The notes: a model not told the origin generated them from the sequence alone. DNA of 64,000 nucleotides from Anaerolineae bacterium (GCA_022820665.1 JAJEFB010000012.1:1-64000); one strand, 5' to 3'; counted from the first letter of the stretch, positions 25,537-34,894 are shown. A program made the numbers and translations.

Positions 25537-26394
25537 ATGACGCGAATAAATGGTCGCTCCCGACGCAAGACAAGCACCATCCAATCGATGGCATACACCG
25601 CGATCGCCGGATTCCTTTCGTTGATTGTAGTTTTCCCGCTCGTATGGGTAATCGCAACGTCTCTGAAAGATCGCCGTCAAATCATACAGAATCCGCTTGG
25701 TTTGCCAGAGGTGTATCAGTGGGCAAACTACGCCGACGCTTGGCAGGAAGGGAATTTCGGCGCCTATTTCATCAACAGCATCCTGGTCGTCATCCCGACT
25801 GCCCTGGGCGTGGTTGTCTTATCGCTGCTGGCGGCTTACGCCTTCGCCATGTACAGGTTCAGAGGCAAAAATGCGCTATTCACCTTCTTCCTCATTGGGC
25901 TGACTGTACCGCTCGGCATCCTGATCATCCCTATCTTTTATCAGATGGTGAGCCTGAAACTAGTGAACAATCTGTGGGCGCTGATATTACCGCAAACAGC
26001 CATTGGCTTGCCCTTTGCTATCTTGCTCCTGCGCGGTTTCATCCAAGAATTGCCCAAAGAGGTACTTGACGCCGGTCGCATCGATGGCTGCAGCAACTGG
26101 GGCATATTGCGCTTCATCGTCATGCCCCTAAGCCGCCCTGCCCTTTTATCCGTGATGATATTCAATATTGTCTGGGTCTGGAATCAGTTTCTGCTGCCGG
26201 TTGTGCTGATCCAGAAAGCCTCTGCCCGCACCTTGCCACAGGGCCTCAGCGTGTTTATGGGACGTTACGGGGCAGATTTCGGTCTGCTAATGGCAGGCGC
26301 GACCATATCGTTCATCCCGGTGGTCATTGTCTATATAATCTTTCAGCGTCAATTCATCAAAGGTATTGCTGCCGGCGCATTAAGTGGCATATAG
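25537..26394 (+). CDS. Carbohydrate ABC transporter permease (MalG type)
   Basis: A 285-residue permease, trimmed to the ATG at 25537 so that it follows the partner stop by 22 bases instead of overlapping it. Helix one is A-G-F-L-S-L-I-V-V-F-P-L-V-W-V. The coupling loop is D-A-G-R-I-D-G-C-S-N-W-G-I-L-R-F, and the end G-I-A-A-G-A-L-S-G-I is typical of MalG-type subunits. It completes the second CUT1 importer of the window. The only AGGAG lies about 20 bases upstream, so translation may depend on coupling to the preceding gene. Confidence 0.88.
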   Translation: MTRINGRSRRKTSTIQSMAYTAIAGFLSLIVVFPLVWVIATSLKDRRQIIQNPLGLPEVYQWANYADAWQEGNFGAYFINSILVVIPTALGVVVLSLLAAYAFAMYRFRGKNALFTFFLIGLTVPLGILIIPIFYQMVSLKLVNNLWALILPQTAIGLPFAILLLRGFIQELPKEVLDAGRIDGCSNWGILRFIVMPLSRPALLSVMIFNIVWVWNQFLLPVVLIQKASARTLPQGLSVFMGRYGADFGLLMAGATISFIPVVIVYIIFQRQFIKGIAAGALSGI

Positions 26395-26407
26395 AGGAAG
26401 TGAATCG

Positions 26408-27745
26408 ATGATACATAGAGGCAGCCCAACTTTCGACCGCTTACTGTCGTTTATCGACGATCTCCCTGTCATCGACTGCCACGAACACATGGCAGGACCC
26501 GATCACCTTGTCCGCTTTTCCGAGCCGATCGCGGCATTGATAGCGGGCTATTACGCAAGCGACTTGATTTCCGCAGGTTTGAAGGAGCAACAACTGGCAT
26601 TCCTCAAAGATGATGCCGTTGCCACCGGCGACAAATGGCCCCTTTTCCAAGCCTATTGGGAGCGAAGCCAGCATACAGCGTATGCGCGCGTCACCAAACT
26701 CGTCATGCGGGATGTATACGGCGAGCGCGCGATGACTTTGGCCGCCCTCAACCGTATAGCGGAAAGACTCCCGGAACGCGATCCCGCTTACTATCGTAAA
26801 ATGATGCGGGACGCGAATATCCGCTGCGTCATCACGGACGCGCTGGGCTGGGCTCCGGGTGATTTCGGCGCTTTTTTGCGCGGGGATCAGGTATTCGAAA
26901 CCGGATGGCGCCCCGTCGTGCCTCTCCCCCTGTTTCATGTATTGCAGCATCATGAACATACCGCGCGCGATTGGCGTGGTATCCAACAAGTGTCCGAGTG
27001 GGCGGATCAGCCTATCACGTCGCTGGATGAATTCACCGAGGCGGTCTTTGAGATATTGCGAATCGCGAAAGCGCGAGGCGCGCTCGCGCTCAAGGACCAA
27101 TGCGCCTACAACAGAACGCTGGCATACGAAGTCGTGGCGAAAGGCGATGCCGAGCCCATCTTCAATCGGCTGCTGAATGATGCCAACGCCGTCTTGGGTT
27201 GGCCAGAAGCCAAACCGCTGGATGACTTTCTCTTCCATCAATACATGCGTTTTGCGCGCGAGTTAGACTTCCCCGTTCAGATCCACACTGGGCACATGGC
27301 GGGCTCATTCAATCGAGTCGACAAAGCCAACGTCGGCCTGTTTGTGCCCGTGCTTGAATTGCATCGCGAAGTGAAATTCGATCTGTTTCACGGCAACTGG
27401 CCCTATATTGGTGATATTCTATTTGTCATGAAGAACTACCCCAATGTGGCTCTAAACTTGACCTGGTTGTATATCATTGATCCACTCTATGCGCAGCGAC
27501 TGCTTGAGCGCGCTGTAATGACCGTGCCGCACAGCAAAATCCACGCCTTTGGCGGCGACCATACCGACATGCCTGAACGAGCCCTTGCCCATCTCAAGCT
27601 TGCCAGGCATGTAATCGCTGCGGCTCTTACGAATCTTGTGGAAATCGGATGGCTAGACGAAGAGGGAGCGCGATCCATTGCTGGGCAGTGGTTCTTTGAT
27701 AACCCCTATCGCTTTTTTGCTCTCGCAATTGATGAGCAGAAGTAG
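26408..27745 (+). CDS. Amidohydrolase-superfamily protein (uronate-isomerase/Amidohydro_2-like)
   Basis: A 445-residue metal-dependent hydrolase or isomerase. The first metal motif is I-D-C-H-E-H (about residues 22-27), followed by I-H-T-G-H-M (about 290), D-L-F-H-G-N-W-P-Y and F-G-G-D-H-T-D near the C-terminus, the usual His and Asp ligands of the TIM-barrel superfamily. Relatives include uronate isomerases and Amidohydro_2 decarboxylases or lactonases; I cannot choose. The ATG at 26408 has GAGGAAG upstream and lies 13 bases after the permease stop. It is the last gene of this operon, followed by a palindrome at 27822-27847. Confidence 0.82.
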   Translation: MIHRGSPTFDRLLSFIDDLPVIDCHEHMAGPDHLVRFSEPIAALIAGYYASDLISAGLKEQQLAFLKDDAVATGDKWPLFQAYWERSQHTAYARVTKLVMRDVYGERAMTLAALNRIAERLPERDPAYYRKMMRDANIRCVITDALGWAPGDFGAFLRGDQVFETGWRPVVPLPLFHVLQHHEHTARDWRGIQQVSEWADQPITSLDEFTEAVFEILRIAKARGALALKDQCAYNRTLAYEVVAKGDAEPIFNRLLNDANAVLGWPEAKPLDDFLFHQYMRFARELDFPVQIHTGHMAGSFNRVDKANVGLFVPVLELHREVKFDLFHGNWPYIGDILFVMKNYPNVALNLTWLYIIDPLYAQRLLERAVMTVPHSKIHAFGGDHTDMPERALAHLKLARHVIAAALTNLVEIGWLDEEGARSIAGQWFFDNPYRFFALAIDEQK

Positions 27746-27821
27746 TTCCAAGAAAGTAACGAGAAACAACCACATTTGTAGCGAGAGTTCTGGATCTAAT
27801 CCAAATCCCGATTTTAGCGCT

Positions 27822-27847
27822 CCCCTCTCCATTGCAATGGAGAGGGG
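27822..27847 (+). terminator. Palindromic hairpin after the amidohydrolase gene
   Basis: CCCCTCTCCATTG is followed directly by its exact complement CAATGGAGAGGGG, a 26-base perfect palindrome that folds into a strong stem in RNA from either strand. There is no clear T run. It is about 77 bases beyond the amidohydrolase stop and could end or protect that transcript; it could also be a repeated intergenic element. Confidence 0.45.
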
Positions 27848-27919
27848 GCTGGAGAAGAGATTGTAGTGGACAGATCATTTTTTCGCATGACTAATTTGGA
27901 TTCACTTAGGTCTTGATTT

Positions 27920-28285
27920 CCTTCGACGTCTTATGGGCAAGCCCGAGAATTCAGACAAAGCCCTTTGCGACCGATTCGGGACATCTTTGCGGCTAAAGAT
28001 AGCCAGCTAGCCACCGAACTGCGGCAGGCTTTCTGCCAAGACCTTGCACAAACTCAACCCGACCTGCTTGAGACCCTGAAACGAGATTGGCTCGATACGC
28101 TTGCCTTCTTCCGCGCCCGGCAACGATACCCAAAATGGCGGCGCTCGGCTTTACGAACAACCAGCTTCCTGGAATGGCTCAATCGTATGTTAAGACGACT
28201 TTTCTGTCCCAAAGGCGCCTTTCACTCGAGTGCAGGTTTAATCGCTACTGTTGCCCGCGCACTTAGTCCTTTTCCGCTCATTTGA
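27920..28285 (+). pseudogene. Mutator/IS256-type transposase, C-terminal fragment
   Basis: The open frame lacks a proper start and encodes about 120 residues. The recognisable block near the end, L-R-T-T-S-F-L-E-W-L-N-R-M-L-R-R-L-F followed by G-A-F-H-S, matches the conserved C-terminal segment of Mutator/IS256-type transposases (L-R-T-T-N-x-x-E-R-x-x-R-x-x-R-R). The catalytic N-terminal two-thirds is absent, so this is a dead remnant. It marks an old insertion between two catabolic operons. Confidence 0.65.
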
Positions 28286-28512
28286 ATTTCAATCAAAAAG
28301 GATACAGCTCGCTGCCACCTCTCGCCCGCAATTTGACATGCTAGTACGTAAGAGGTATGCTCTCGCTCAATAGTTGATGCGCTGAAACTTTCCGTGAAAT
28401 TGCAGAACAATTGACACCTAGAAAATTCTTAGAGATCAACAATCACTTTGATGCAAGTTGATTTCATGCATTGTTAAAAACGTTTTACAGCGCGTCATTG
28501 AGATAATGTGAC

Positions 28513-28534
28513 TTCTCTAAACGGGTTTAGAGAA
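28513..28534. promoter_or_regulatory. 22-bp perfect palindrome upstream of the M20-type gene
   Basis: TTCTCTAAAC (28513-28522) and GTTTAGAGAA (28525-28534) flank two G residues, a perfect 10+10 bp inverted repeat ending 13 bases before the GTG at 28548. It could be an operator for an unlinked regulator, or an mRNA hairpin close to the ribosome-binding site that controls translation. Confidence 0.6.
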
Positions 28535-28547
28535 AAGGGAATCTCTG

Positions 28548-29855
28548 GTGACAAGAGACGCGCTCCCCAATAACAGCAATTTGAATTCACTCATTCAGTC
28601 GAAACGCGAGCAATACGTCGCCGTACTACGAGAGCTCCTGTCCAAGTCGGCTGAGGGCGAAGAAGCTCTCCAAGATGAAATAGCCGGACACTTCAGGCGC
28701 TTGGGCTGTCAGGTAGAGACCATTTCAAGCGCGCCAAATCGATTTTCCCTGGCTTCGGATTTCGCGCAGCCTGGCGATGTGGCGGAAGCTGATCGCCTGA
28801 GCGTTGTCGCTGTACAACCGGGCGCCGGCGACGGGCGCAGTCTGTTTGTTTTTGCGCATCCAGAAGGCGAGCCAGTGGCGGATACCGACGCATGGCAGCA
28901 CGATCCATTTGCTGGCACGGTTGAAAACGGCCGCATGTATGGTTGGGCAATCGCCGATGATCTGAGCGGCGTTGTCGCGATGATTTGCGCGCATGACGCG
29001 ATTCGTTCCGCCGGTTTGGAATTGTCTGGGCAGGTCACTTATGCAAGCACGGTAAGCAAACGTCGAGCGCAAGGCATCTATGCCGTCTTGGAGAAGGGAT
29101 ATCATGCTGATGCGGCTCTGTATCTTCATCCGGCGGAATCGGGAGAAGGGCTCGGTGACATAAAGTCCCGGGCGTCTGGCTTATTGCGCTTCCGCATTAC
29201 TATTCGTGGCCGGTTGCCTGATACAAGCGAACCGACGCATACGCCTTTTTCCCACCTCAGTATCAACCCGATCGATAAGGCATGGATCGTATATCGCGCC
29301 ATCACAGCGCTTGATGAGCAACGCGCTCAACGAATTCACCATCCCGCCTACGACGAGATTGGACGATCCACCAATCTGCACATTACTCATATCGAAGCCG
29401 GTGACGCAAATCGCGCGGGTCGAGTCTCAGCAACTGCTATAATGACCGGGGCGATTGCCTTTCCCCCAAATGAAGCCTTGGCCGATGTTCAACGCGAACT
29501 CGAAGCGACGCTGCGGCAAGTTTCTGACAGTGATCCGTGGCTTAAGCAGCATCCGGCTCAATTGGACTGGCTGCAAGGAATCAGCGGTGTAGAAATCTCG
29601 GAAGAGAGTCCGATTTATCAATCTGTAGCTGCCGCAATCCATGATGTAACCGGGATTGCGCCGAAAGTGCAGTCCTTACATGCCGCCAGTGAAATTCGCA
29701 CGCCGATACTATTCAGCGGGATTCCGACACTTGGTTTCGGTCCCTTGTCGGGAGGCAACACCCAAAGCGGCGGCACTGATGAGTGGGTTAGCGTCGACGA
29801 CTTTATAAACGTGGTTGAAGTGCTTGCCAAAGTTATCGTCGATTGGTGCAGCTAG
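28548..29855 (+). CDS. M20-family metallopeptidase-like protein
   Basis: A 435-residue protein of the ArgE/DapE/carboxypeptidase G2 type. The first metal histidine is in F-V-F-A-H-P-E-G-E and the bridging aspartate in G-W-A-I-A-D-D-L-S-G, a variant of the usual G-R-G-x-x-D-M-K-G. The last metal region G-G-T-D-E-W-V-S-V-D-D appears near the C-terminus. Family members cleave amide bonds in N-acyl amino acids, dipeptides or carbamoyl compounds. The start is GTG with AGGGA nine bases upstream. It heads the cluster containing a Dpp-type importer and probably hydrolyses an imported amide or peptide. The altered motif leaves the precise chemistry uncertain. Confidence 0.78.
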   Translation: MTRDALPNNSNLNSLIQSKREQYVAVLRELLSKSAEGEEALQDEIAGHFRRLGCQVETISSAPNRFSLASDFAQPGDVAEADRLSVVAVQPGAGDGRSLFVFAHPEGEPVADTDAWQHDPFAGTVENGRMYGWAIADDLSGVVAMICAHDAIRSAGLELSGQVTYASTVSKRRAQGIYAVLEKGYHADAALYLHPAESGEGLGDIKSRASGLLRFRITIRGRLPDTSEPTHTPFSHLSINPIDKAWIVYRAITALDEQRAQRIHHPAYDEIGRSTNLHITHIEAGDANRAGRVSATAIMTGAIAFPPNEALADVQRELEATLRQVSDSDPWLKQHPAQLDWLQGISGVEISEESPIYQSVAAAIHDVTGIAPKVQSLHAASEIRTPILFSGIPTLGFGPLSGGNTQSGGTDEWVSVDDFINVVEVLAKVIVDWCS

Positions 29856-29968
29856 TTTTCCGAAGCGGGTAGCTAGTTTCCCGTTGTTTCGTTGTATGAG
29901 AGGGGGTTTATGGAGTAAAGTAATTCCTGTATTTGCAAGCAACACATAGACGAAAGGACGAAAGCGCT

Positions 29969-31543
29969 ATGTTTAACAGAAGGAAAGAGTTGTTGCTGCT
30001 GAGCATTCTGCTTCTATTCATCGCTTCTCTTGTTGGTGGCGGGCTCGCTGCGCAAGACATGAGCACGCTTGTGATCGCCCTTGCCGGATCACCACCCACA
30101 TTTGATCCCTTGGCAGCCTCTGACAGCCGCGTTGATACGCCGTCGATCAATCTTTACAACACCTTGCTGCAATATCTGCCTGGCGTCACTGAATGGGAGC
30201 TGGAGCTGGCTGAAAGTTACGAACAAGCTGAAGACGGCTTAAGCTACACCTTCACGCTGATGCCCGGTGTGATGTTCCATGACGGGACGGAAGTCCTGGC
30301 GGAAGATGTCAAGTACACGGTCGATCGCTTGGTAGCGGTGAATATCGGCGTCGCGCGCAGCCTGGGCATCGTCACCGGCGCGGAAGTCATCGACGATTAC
30401 ACGGTGAAGATTAATCTCTCGGCGCCCTTCCCCGGCTTCCTGGGCGCGATCTCGCGTCTCTACATTCTGAACTCGGAATTGGTGCAAGCCAATACGGTCG
30501 ATGACGACTGGGGCCAGACCTGGCTGCAGAACAACGACGCCGGCAGCGGACCTTATGTCTTGACCTCGTTCACGCCCGAACAGGAATTCACCATCGAAGC
30601 CTTCCCCGATTACTTCAAGGGCTGGGACGGCTCTCACGTAGACCGCGCCATCTTCGTTGTGATGAAGGAAGAAAGCACACGCCGTTTGGCGCTGGAGAAC
30701 GGTGACGCCCACTGGATCCAGGTGGGCAGCCCGGAAACGCTGGACGCGCTCAGCGAAAGCGGAGAATATACGATCAACACCGATCCCACGCTTAATCAGC
30801 TCTACTTCGCCATGAACACCCGCCATCCTATCCTCTCCGATGCGCGCGTGCGCAAGGCGCTGTCGCTGGTCTACGACTTCGAAGGCCATGTGGAGCTGGC
30901 GCGCAACGGTTATGCGGCCATCGCGAAAGGCGTGCTGCCGCCGGGCATCGTCTGCTTCGACCCCTCAGTGCCGGAATCGGCCATGGACGTGGAGGCGGCT
31001 CAAGCGCTGATGGCGGAAGCCGGTTACGCTGATGGCGGCTTCGAACTGACCATGGTATATCAAGGCACATCGCCGGAAGAAACCGCAGCCATGCAGATCA
31101 TGCAGGCCGGCGCGGCCCAACTGGGCATTACCATACGGCCGCAGGCGATTGAGTGGCCCGCCAAAGTCCAGGCATACTCGCAGGCAGAGACCGTTCCCGA
31201 TGTGGGCACAGTGTGGATGTTCCCCTCGCTGCCCGATCCCGATCAGTTCTTTGGTCGCTTGGGTATGTCCGATCAAGCTGGTGGCGGCGGCATCAACTTC
31301 TCCTGGTATAGCAATGCGGATAACGACGCGCTGCTAGCGGCGGGCAAAGTCGAACTCGATCCTGATGCGCGCTGCGAGATTTACAAGCAGGCACAGGCAA
31401 TATGGGATGCGGAAACGCCTTATGTCAATGTTGTTGTGGGCATGGCGCTTTCGGCATCACACGCCAACGTCAAGGGCTATCAATGGTCACCACCACATAG
31501 CTATACTCAGAACGTGTACCAGATCTACTTTGACGATATGTAG
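29969..31543 (+). CDS. ABC transporter substrate-binding protein, family 5 (dipeptide type)
   Basis: A secreted 524-residue binding protein. Signal peptide: basic start M-F-N-R-R-K, a hydrophobic core and a G-L-A-A|Q-D end without a lipobox. Family-5 motifs: L-A-E-S-Y-E-Q-A-E-D-G-L-S-Y-T-F, F-H-D-G-T-E-V, G-S-G-P-Y-V-L and A-x-x-L-M-A-E-A-G-Y. I choose the ATG at 29969, ten bases after AGGA. Two Dpp-type permeases follow, after a hairpin at 31563-31595. It probably binds a short peptide, opine or similar polar compound destined for the linked hydrolases. Confidence 0.9.
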   Translation: MFNRRKELLLLSILLLFIASLVGGGLAAQDMSTLVIALAGSPPTFDPLAASDSRVDTPSINLYNTLLQYLPGVTEWELELAESYEQAEDGLSYTFTLMPGVMFHDGTEVLAEDVKYTVDRLVAVNIGVARSLGIVTGAEVIDDYTVKINLSAPFPGFLGAISRLYILNSELVQANTVDDDWGQTWLQNNDAGSGPYVLTSFTPEQEFTIEAFPDYFKGWDGSHVDRAIFVVMKEESTRRLALENGDAHWIQVGSPETLDALSESGEYTINTDPTLNQLYFAMNTRHPILSDARVRKALSLVYDFEGHVELARNGYAAIAKGVLPPGIVCFDPSVPESAMDVEAAQALMAEAGYADGGFELTMVYQGTSPEETAAMQIMQAGAAQLGITIRPQAIEWPAKVQAYSQAETVPDVGTVWMFPSLPDPDQFFGRLGMSDQAGGGGINFSWYSNADNDALLAAGKVELDPDARCEIYKQAQAIWDAETPYVNVVVGMALSASHANVKGYQWSPPHSYTQNVYQIYFDDM

Positions 31544-31562
31544 GCTTGATATCGTCAGTATG

Positions 31563-31595
31563 GGGGCGAGCGGAGTCAGCAGCTTAGCTCGCCCC
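31563..31595 (+). promoter_or_regulatory. Intercistronic hairpin between binding protein and permease
   Basis: GGGGCGAGC (31563-31571) pairs perfectly with GCTCGCCCC (31587-31595) across 15 bases. No T run follows. It sits between the binding-protein stop and the permease ribosome-binding site, the same position as the hairpin at 24511-24540. Confidence 0.65.
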
Positions 31596-31614
31596 GCCAA
31601 AGAGGTGAGCAGCC

Positions 31615-32622
31615 TTGGGTGATTATGTACTGCGCCGCCTGTATCAGGCGCTCTGGGTCCTGATCGCGGTGACCTTTGTTACCTTCTTCATATCCAACAT
31701 GCTGCCCGGCGATCCAGCTATCTCGAGGGCGGGCCAATTCGCCACTAAAGAACAGATCGCGAAAACGCGCGAACTGCTCGGTCTGGATCAGCCGCTGCAT
31801 ATTCAGTACCTCAAATACATGCAGCGTCTGCTGTCGGGCGATCTGGGCTTGTCGATCACCTCACGCCAGCCGGTCTTGAAGGAGCTGGGCGATTTTCTGC
31901 CCGCCACGCTTGAATTGACGATTGCCGCTTTCTGCTTCACGCTTACTGTCGGCGTGCCCTTGGGCATACTGGCCGGCTCGACCAAGTCGCGCTGGCTGAA
32001 GTCAACCATCATCACGGGCTCGCTGGTTGGCGTGGGCATTCCGGTATTTTGGGCCGGGCTGGTTTTCCAGTTGGTCTTTGCTGGTCGGCTGGATATCTTG
32101 CCCCTGGCGGGCCGCCTCACGTTGACCGTGCCGCCGCCGCCCAGCGTGACCAATATGTATCTGATCGACTCGGCCCTGGCCGGGCAATGGGATACTTTCA
32201 AAGACGCGCTGACCCATCTGATATTGCCGGCTTTCACGCTCAGCCTAGGGCAAATCGGCGCCATGGCGCGCACGACCAATTCGGCGATGTCGAGCGTGAT
32301 TCACCGCGATTATGTGCGCACGGCGCACGCCAAGGGGCTGTCCTCACGCAAGGTCTTGTGGGCTCACGTCTTGCGGAATGCGCTGCTGCCGGTCGTCACT
32401 GTGCTGGGCCTCTATGTGGCTTTTATGCTGAACGGCGCCCTGCTGATCGAGATCATCTTCTCCTGGGGCGGCCTGGGCACCTATGCCTGGATTGGTATCT
32501 TCCGCAACGATATTACGGTCATTATGGGGGTGACGCTTACAGCGAGCCTGACCTTTATGCTGGTCAATCTCGTCATTGACTTGACCTATCCCTTTCTCGA
32601 TCCCCGTATCCATTACAGCTAG
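31615..32622 (+). CDS. ABC transporter permease (DppB type)
   Basis: A 335-residue inner-membrane permease. The N-terminal helix (Y-V-L-R-R-L-Y-Q-A-L-W-V-L-I-A-V-T-F) and the following L-P-G-D-P are hallmarks of DppB/OppB. The coupling loop reads R-T-A-H-A-K-G-L-S-S-R-K-V and the end F-L-D-P-R-I is typical. The start is TTG with AGAGGTGAG upstream. It pairs with the DppC-type gene 12 bases downstream. The usual DppD and DppF ATPases are missing from this operon. Confidence 0.9.
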   Translation: MGDYVLRRLYQALWVLIAVTFVTFFISNMLPGDPAISRAGQFATKEQIAKTRELLGLDQPLHIQYLKYMQRLLSGDLGLSITSRQPVLKELGDFLPATLELTIAAFCFTLTVGVPLGILAGSTKSRWLKSTIITGSLVGVGIPVFWAGLVFQLVFAGRLDILPLAGRLTLTVPPPPSVTNMYLIDSALAGQWDTFKDALTHLILPAFTLSLGQIGAMARTTNSAMSSVIHRDYVRTAHAKGLSSRKVLWAHVLRNALLPVVTVLGLYVAFMLNGALLIEIIFSWGGLGTYAWIGIFRNDITVIMGVTLTASLTFMLVNLVIDLTYPFLDPRIHYS

Positions 32623-32634
32623 CAGCAAGATTAC

Positions 32635-33558
32635 ATGGCTATGAGCGGAGAAACGAAAGCTACAGTTGACTTGTCAGCCCTCGATCTTAAGAAAGACGCG
32701 GGGGCCTGGCAACGATTCAAGGGCAGTCGATTTGCCTTTGCCGTTCGGCACAATCCGATGTCGATACTGGGCTTGCTGATTCTGGCGCTTCTGATTGTCA
32801 TGGTGCTGGCGCCCGAGCTCTTCACCACGCAGAGCGCCACCCTGCTCAACCTTAGGAACAAATTCCTGTTCCCATCGGCCGAGCACCCCTTCGGCACCGA
32901 TCACATGGGCGTGGATATCTTCTCGCGCGTGGTCTACGCCGCGCGCACAACCATATGGGTGGTCTTTGTTGTACTGAGTATCGCCACGAGTCTAGGCTTC
33001 CTTGTTGGCTCGCTGGCAGCATATGTGGGCGGTCGGGTTGATAGTATCTTGATGCGCATGACAGATGTCTGGATGGCTTTCCCGTCGCTCGTGCTTGCCA
33101 TCGCTCTCAATGCAGCCCTCGGGCGCGGCTTGTTTCAGACAATGATAGCTGTTGGATTTTCCTGGTGGCCTTCGTATGCGCGGCTGGTTCGCGCGCAAGT
33201 CTTGAGTGTCAAGAATGAGGAATACGTCCTGGCGGCGAGAGCGCTTGGCGCGAGCCATTTTCGCATCGTCGTGCGGCACATAATCCGAAACGGATTCGAC
33301 CCGGTAATCGTGAATATAACGATTGACGTTGGCTTTGTCGCCCTCGCCACCGCCGGCCTGAGCTTTCTCGGCTTGGGTATCGAGCCGCCCACGCCGGAAT
33401 GGGGGCGCATGGTGGCGGAAGGAAGAGATTACCTGCTCGACCAATGGTGGGCCTCTACCTTTCCCGGTCTGGCGCTGTTTATGTTCGTGGTCGGCTTCAA
33501 TTTGCTCGGCGAACTCGTGAGGGACTGGCTCGACCCCAGCAATGTAGGGCGACGTTGA
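32635..33558 (+). CDS. ABC transporter permease (DppC type)
   Basis: A 307-residue permease with the DppC layout: an N-terminal helix after N-P-M-S-I-L-G-L, the periplasmic segment H-P-F-G-T-D-H-M-G-V-D-I-F-S-R, the coupling loop A-A-R-A-L-G-A-S-H-F-R-I, and F-L-G-L-G-I-E-P-P-T-P-E-W-G. It partners the preceding DppB. No ATPase gene follows; the next gene encodes a soluble metalloprotein. A second ATG three codons in gives a minor start uncertainty. Confidence 0.9.
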   Translation: MAMSGETKATVDLSALDLKKDAGAWQRFKGSRFAFAVRHNPMSILGLLILALLIVMVLAPELFTTQSATLLNLRNKFLFPSAEHPFGTDHMGVDIFSRVVYAARTTIWVVFVVLSIATSLGFLVGSLAAYVGGRVDSILMRMTDVWMAFPSLVLAIALNAALGRGLFQTMIAVGFSWWPSYARLVRAQVLSVKNEEYVLAARALGASHFRIVVRHIIRNGFDPVIVNITIDVGFVALATAGLSFLGLGIEPPTPEWGRMVAEGRDYLLDQWWASTFPGLALFMFVVGFNLLGELVRDWLDPSNVGRR

Positions 33559-33655
33559 TCGGGTGGAAAGGATGACATCTATTACAGCTTGCTGATTAGC
33601 CGAATTTGCTTGAAAGAAGTCTTGAAAATCGTCTATCCAATAAAGGAGATTCGTC

Positions 33656-34657
33656 ATGCGTTCACATTTATTCTGGGATCAATTCGCCGATATTTCGGTC
33701 AATCGTCTAGTCAATCCGGGAAAAGGCGAACCCTTCCTGATCATCGCCGACCCCAAGAACGATCTCAACCTGGCTGAGGCGCTGCTTACGGCCGGTCTTC
33801 GCTCGGGCGCAAAAACTACCTTGATAATTAAGGACTGGTACGAAGAAGGCACGGTCAGCGACCCGGGTCCGGTGGTCTCCAACGCCATTTTGAACAGCAA
33901 GTATGTACTCTCGCTCTGCGGCGGCATCGTGCGCGCGCCGGCCATGCAGGAAGCGCGCAGAAACGGGACGCGCCATCTTTCCGGCGTGGTCGAAGGCATC
34001 GAGGACTATTGCATCGCCGCGCTGCTGGAAGTTGATCTGGACAAGATGTTTGAGAACGCCGATATCATCGCCCGTCTTTGGCAAGAGACCGATGAATGCC
34101 GCGTGACATCGCCCTACGGCACTGATATCAGCTTCAAGATGGGCGGGCGCCCGAGCCTGGTGAGCGACGGCGCGCTCACGTACGACGGCGAGGTCGACTT
34201 TTACCCGGGCGCGCAGGTGTCTATCGCGCCGCTTGAAGAATCCATCAATGGCACCATAGTGGTCGATGCCAGCGACAATGTCAGCGGCTTGGTTCACAAT
34301 AATTACTCACTCATCGTCGTCGACGGCGTGATTACCGAGGTCGTCGGCGATGGCGAAGGCGATGCGATGCGCACCTGGCTGGAGACGCGCAACGACGACG
34401 TCATTTACAAGATCTGCCATTTCAGCATCGGGCTGAACCCCAAAGCGGGCATCTCCGGCCATTTGATGGAAGACGAGCGGGTGCTGGCGTCGGTCGACTT
34501 CGGCTTCGGCTATCAAGATCCCAAGTTTGGCGGCACCGTCGGATACAGTCCCTACCACGCGGATATCATGATGGCTAACCCGGACATCTACCTTGACGGC
34601 AAGCTCATGAGCACCGCCAACAGGCTGGAAGATGGCTACGGCTTCCACCAGCTGTAG
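33656..34657 (+). CDS. M29-aminopeptidase/NicX-like metalloprotein
   Basis: A 333-residue protein related to M29 aminopeptidases and to the iron dioxygenase NicX (2,5-dihydroxypyridine 5,6-dioxygenase), which share a fold. Visible are I-G-L-N-P-K-A, G-H-L-M-E-D-E-R and, near the C-terminus, S-P-Y-H-A-D-I, a His-x-Asp pair at the position of metal ligands in NicX. The protein is shorter than true M29 peptidases, which favours the NicX-like branch or an unassigned hydrolase. AAGGAG seven bases before the ATG fixes the start. It lies directly after the Dpp permeases and probably acts on the imported substrate. Confidence 0.72.
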   Translation: MRSHLFWDQFADISVNRLVNPGKGEPFLIIADPKNDLNLAEALLTAGLRSGAKTTLIIKDWYEEGTVSDPGPVVSNAILNSKYVLSLCGGIVRAPAMQEARRNGTRHLSGVVEGIEDYCIAALLEVDLDKMFENADIIARLWQETDECRVTSPYGTDISFKMGGRPSLVSDGALTYDGEVDFYPGAQVSIAPLEESINGTIVVDASDNVSGLVHNNYSLIVVDGVITEVVGDGEGDAMRTWLETRNDDVIYKICHFSIGLNPKAGISGHLMEDERVLASVDFGFGYQDPKFGGTVGYSPYHADIMMANPDIYLDGKLMSTANRLEDGYGFHQL

Positions 34658-34894
34658 CGCGCATCGCGGGACCGAACACGCAATGCGCTGACAGTTGGTC
34701 GGCAATACCGGGCTTAGGCTTAGATAGTTACGACTTAATCAAGTGTTGTTATGAGCCTAAGCCTGTTCAAGTATTCACAGATATAATCTGCGCAGCGCCG
34801 AATGCGCTCGGTTCTGCTCCTTGAAGTTGTGGAATACGCTGCCATGTGAGGCGGCGTCGCTGGTTTAACGGTTGTTCCCTGAAGAGAGGCGGAC

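Larger units (their letters stand above)
27746..28547. other. 800-base gap with palindrome, transposase scrap and operator
   Basis: No intact gene is seen. In order it holds a 26-bp perfect palindrome (27822-27847), a Mutator-type transposase fragment (27920-28285), about 220 bases in which I see only chance ORFs, and a 22-bp perfect palindrome just upstream of the M20-type gene (28513-28534). Confidence 0.6.
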
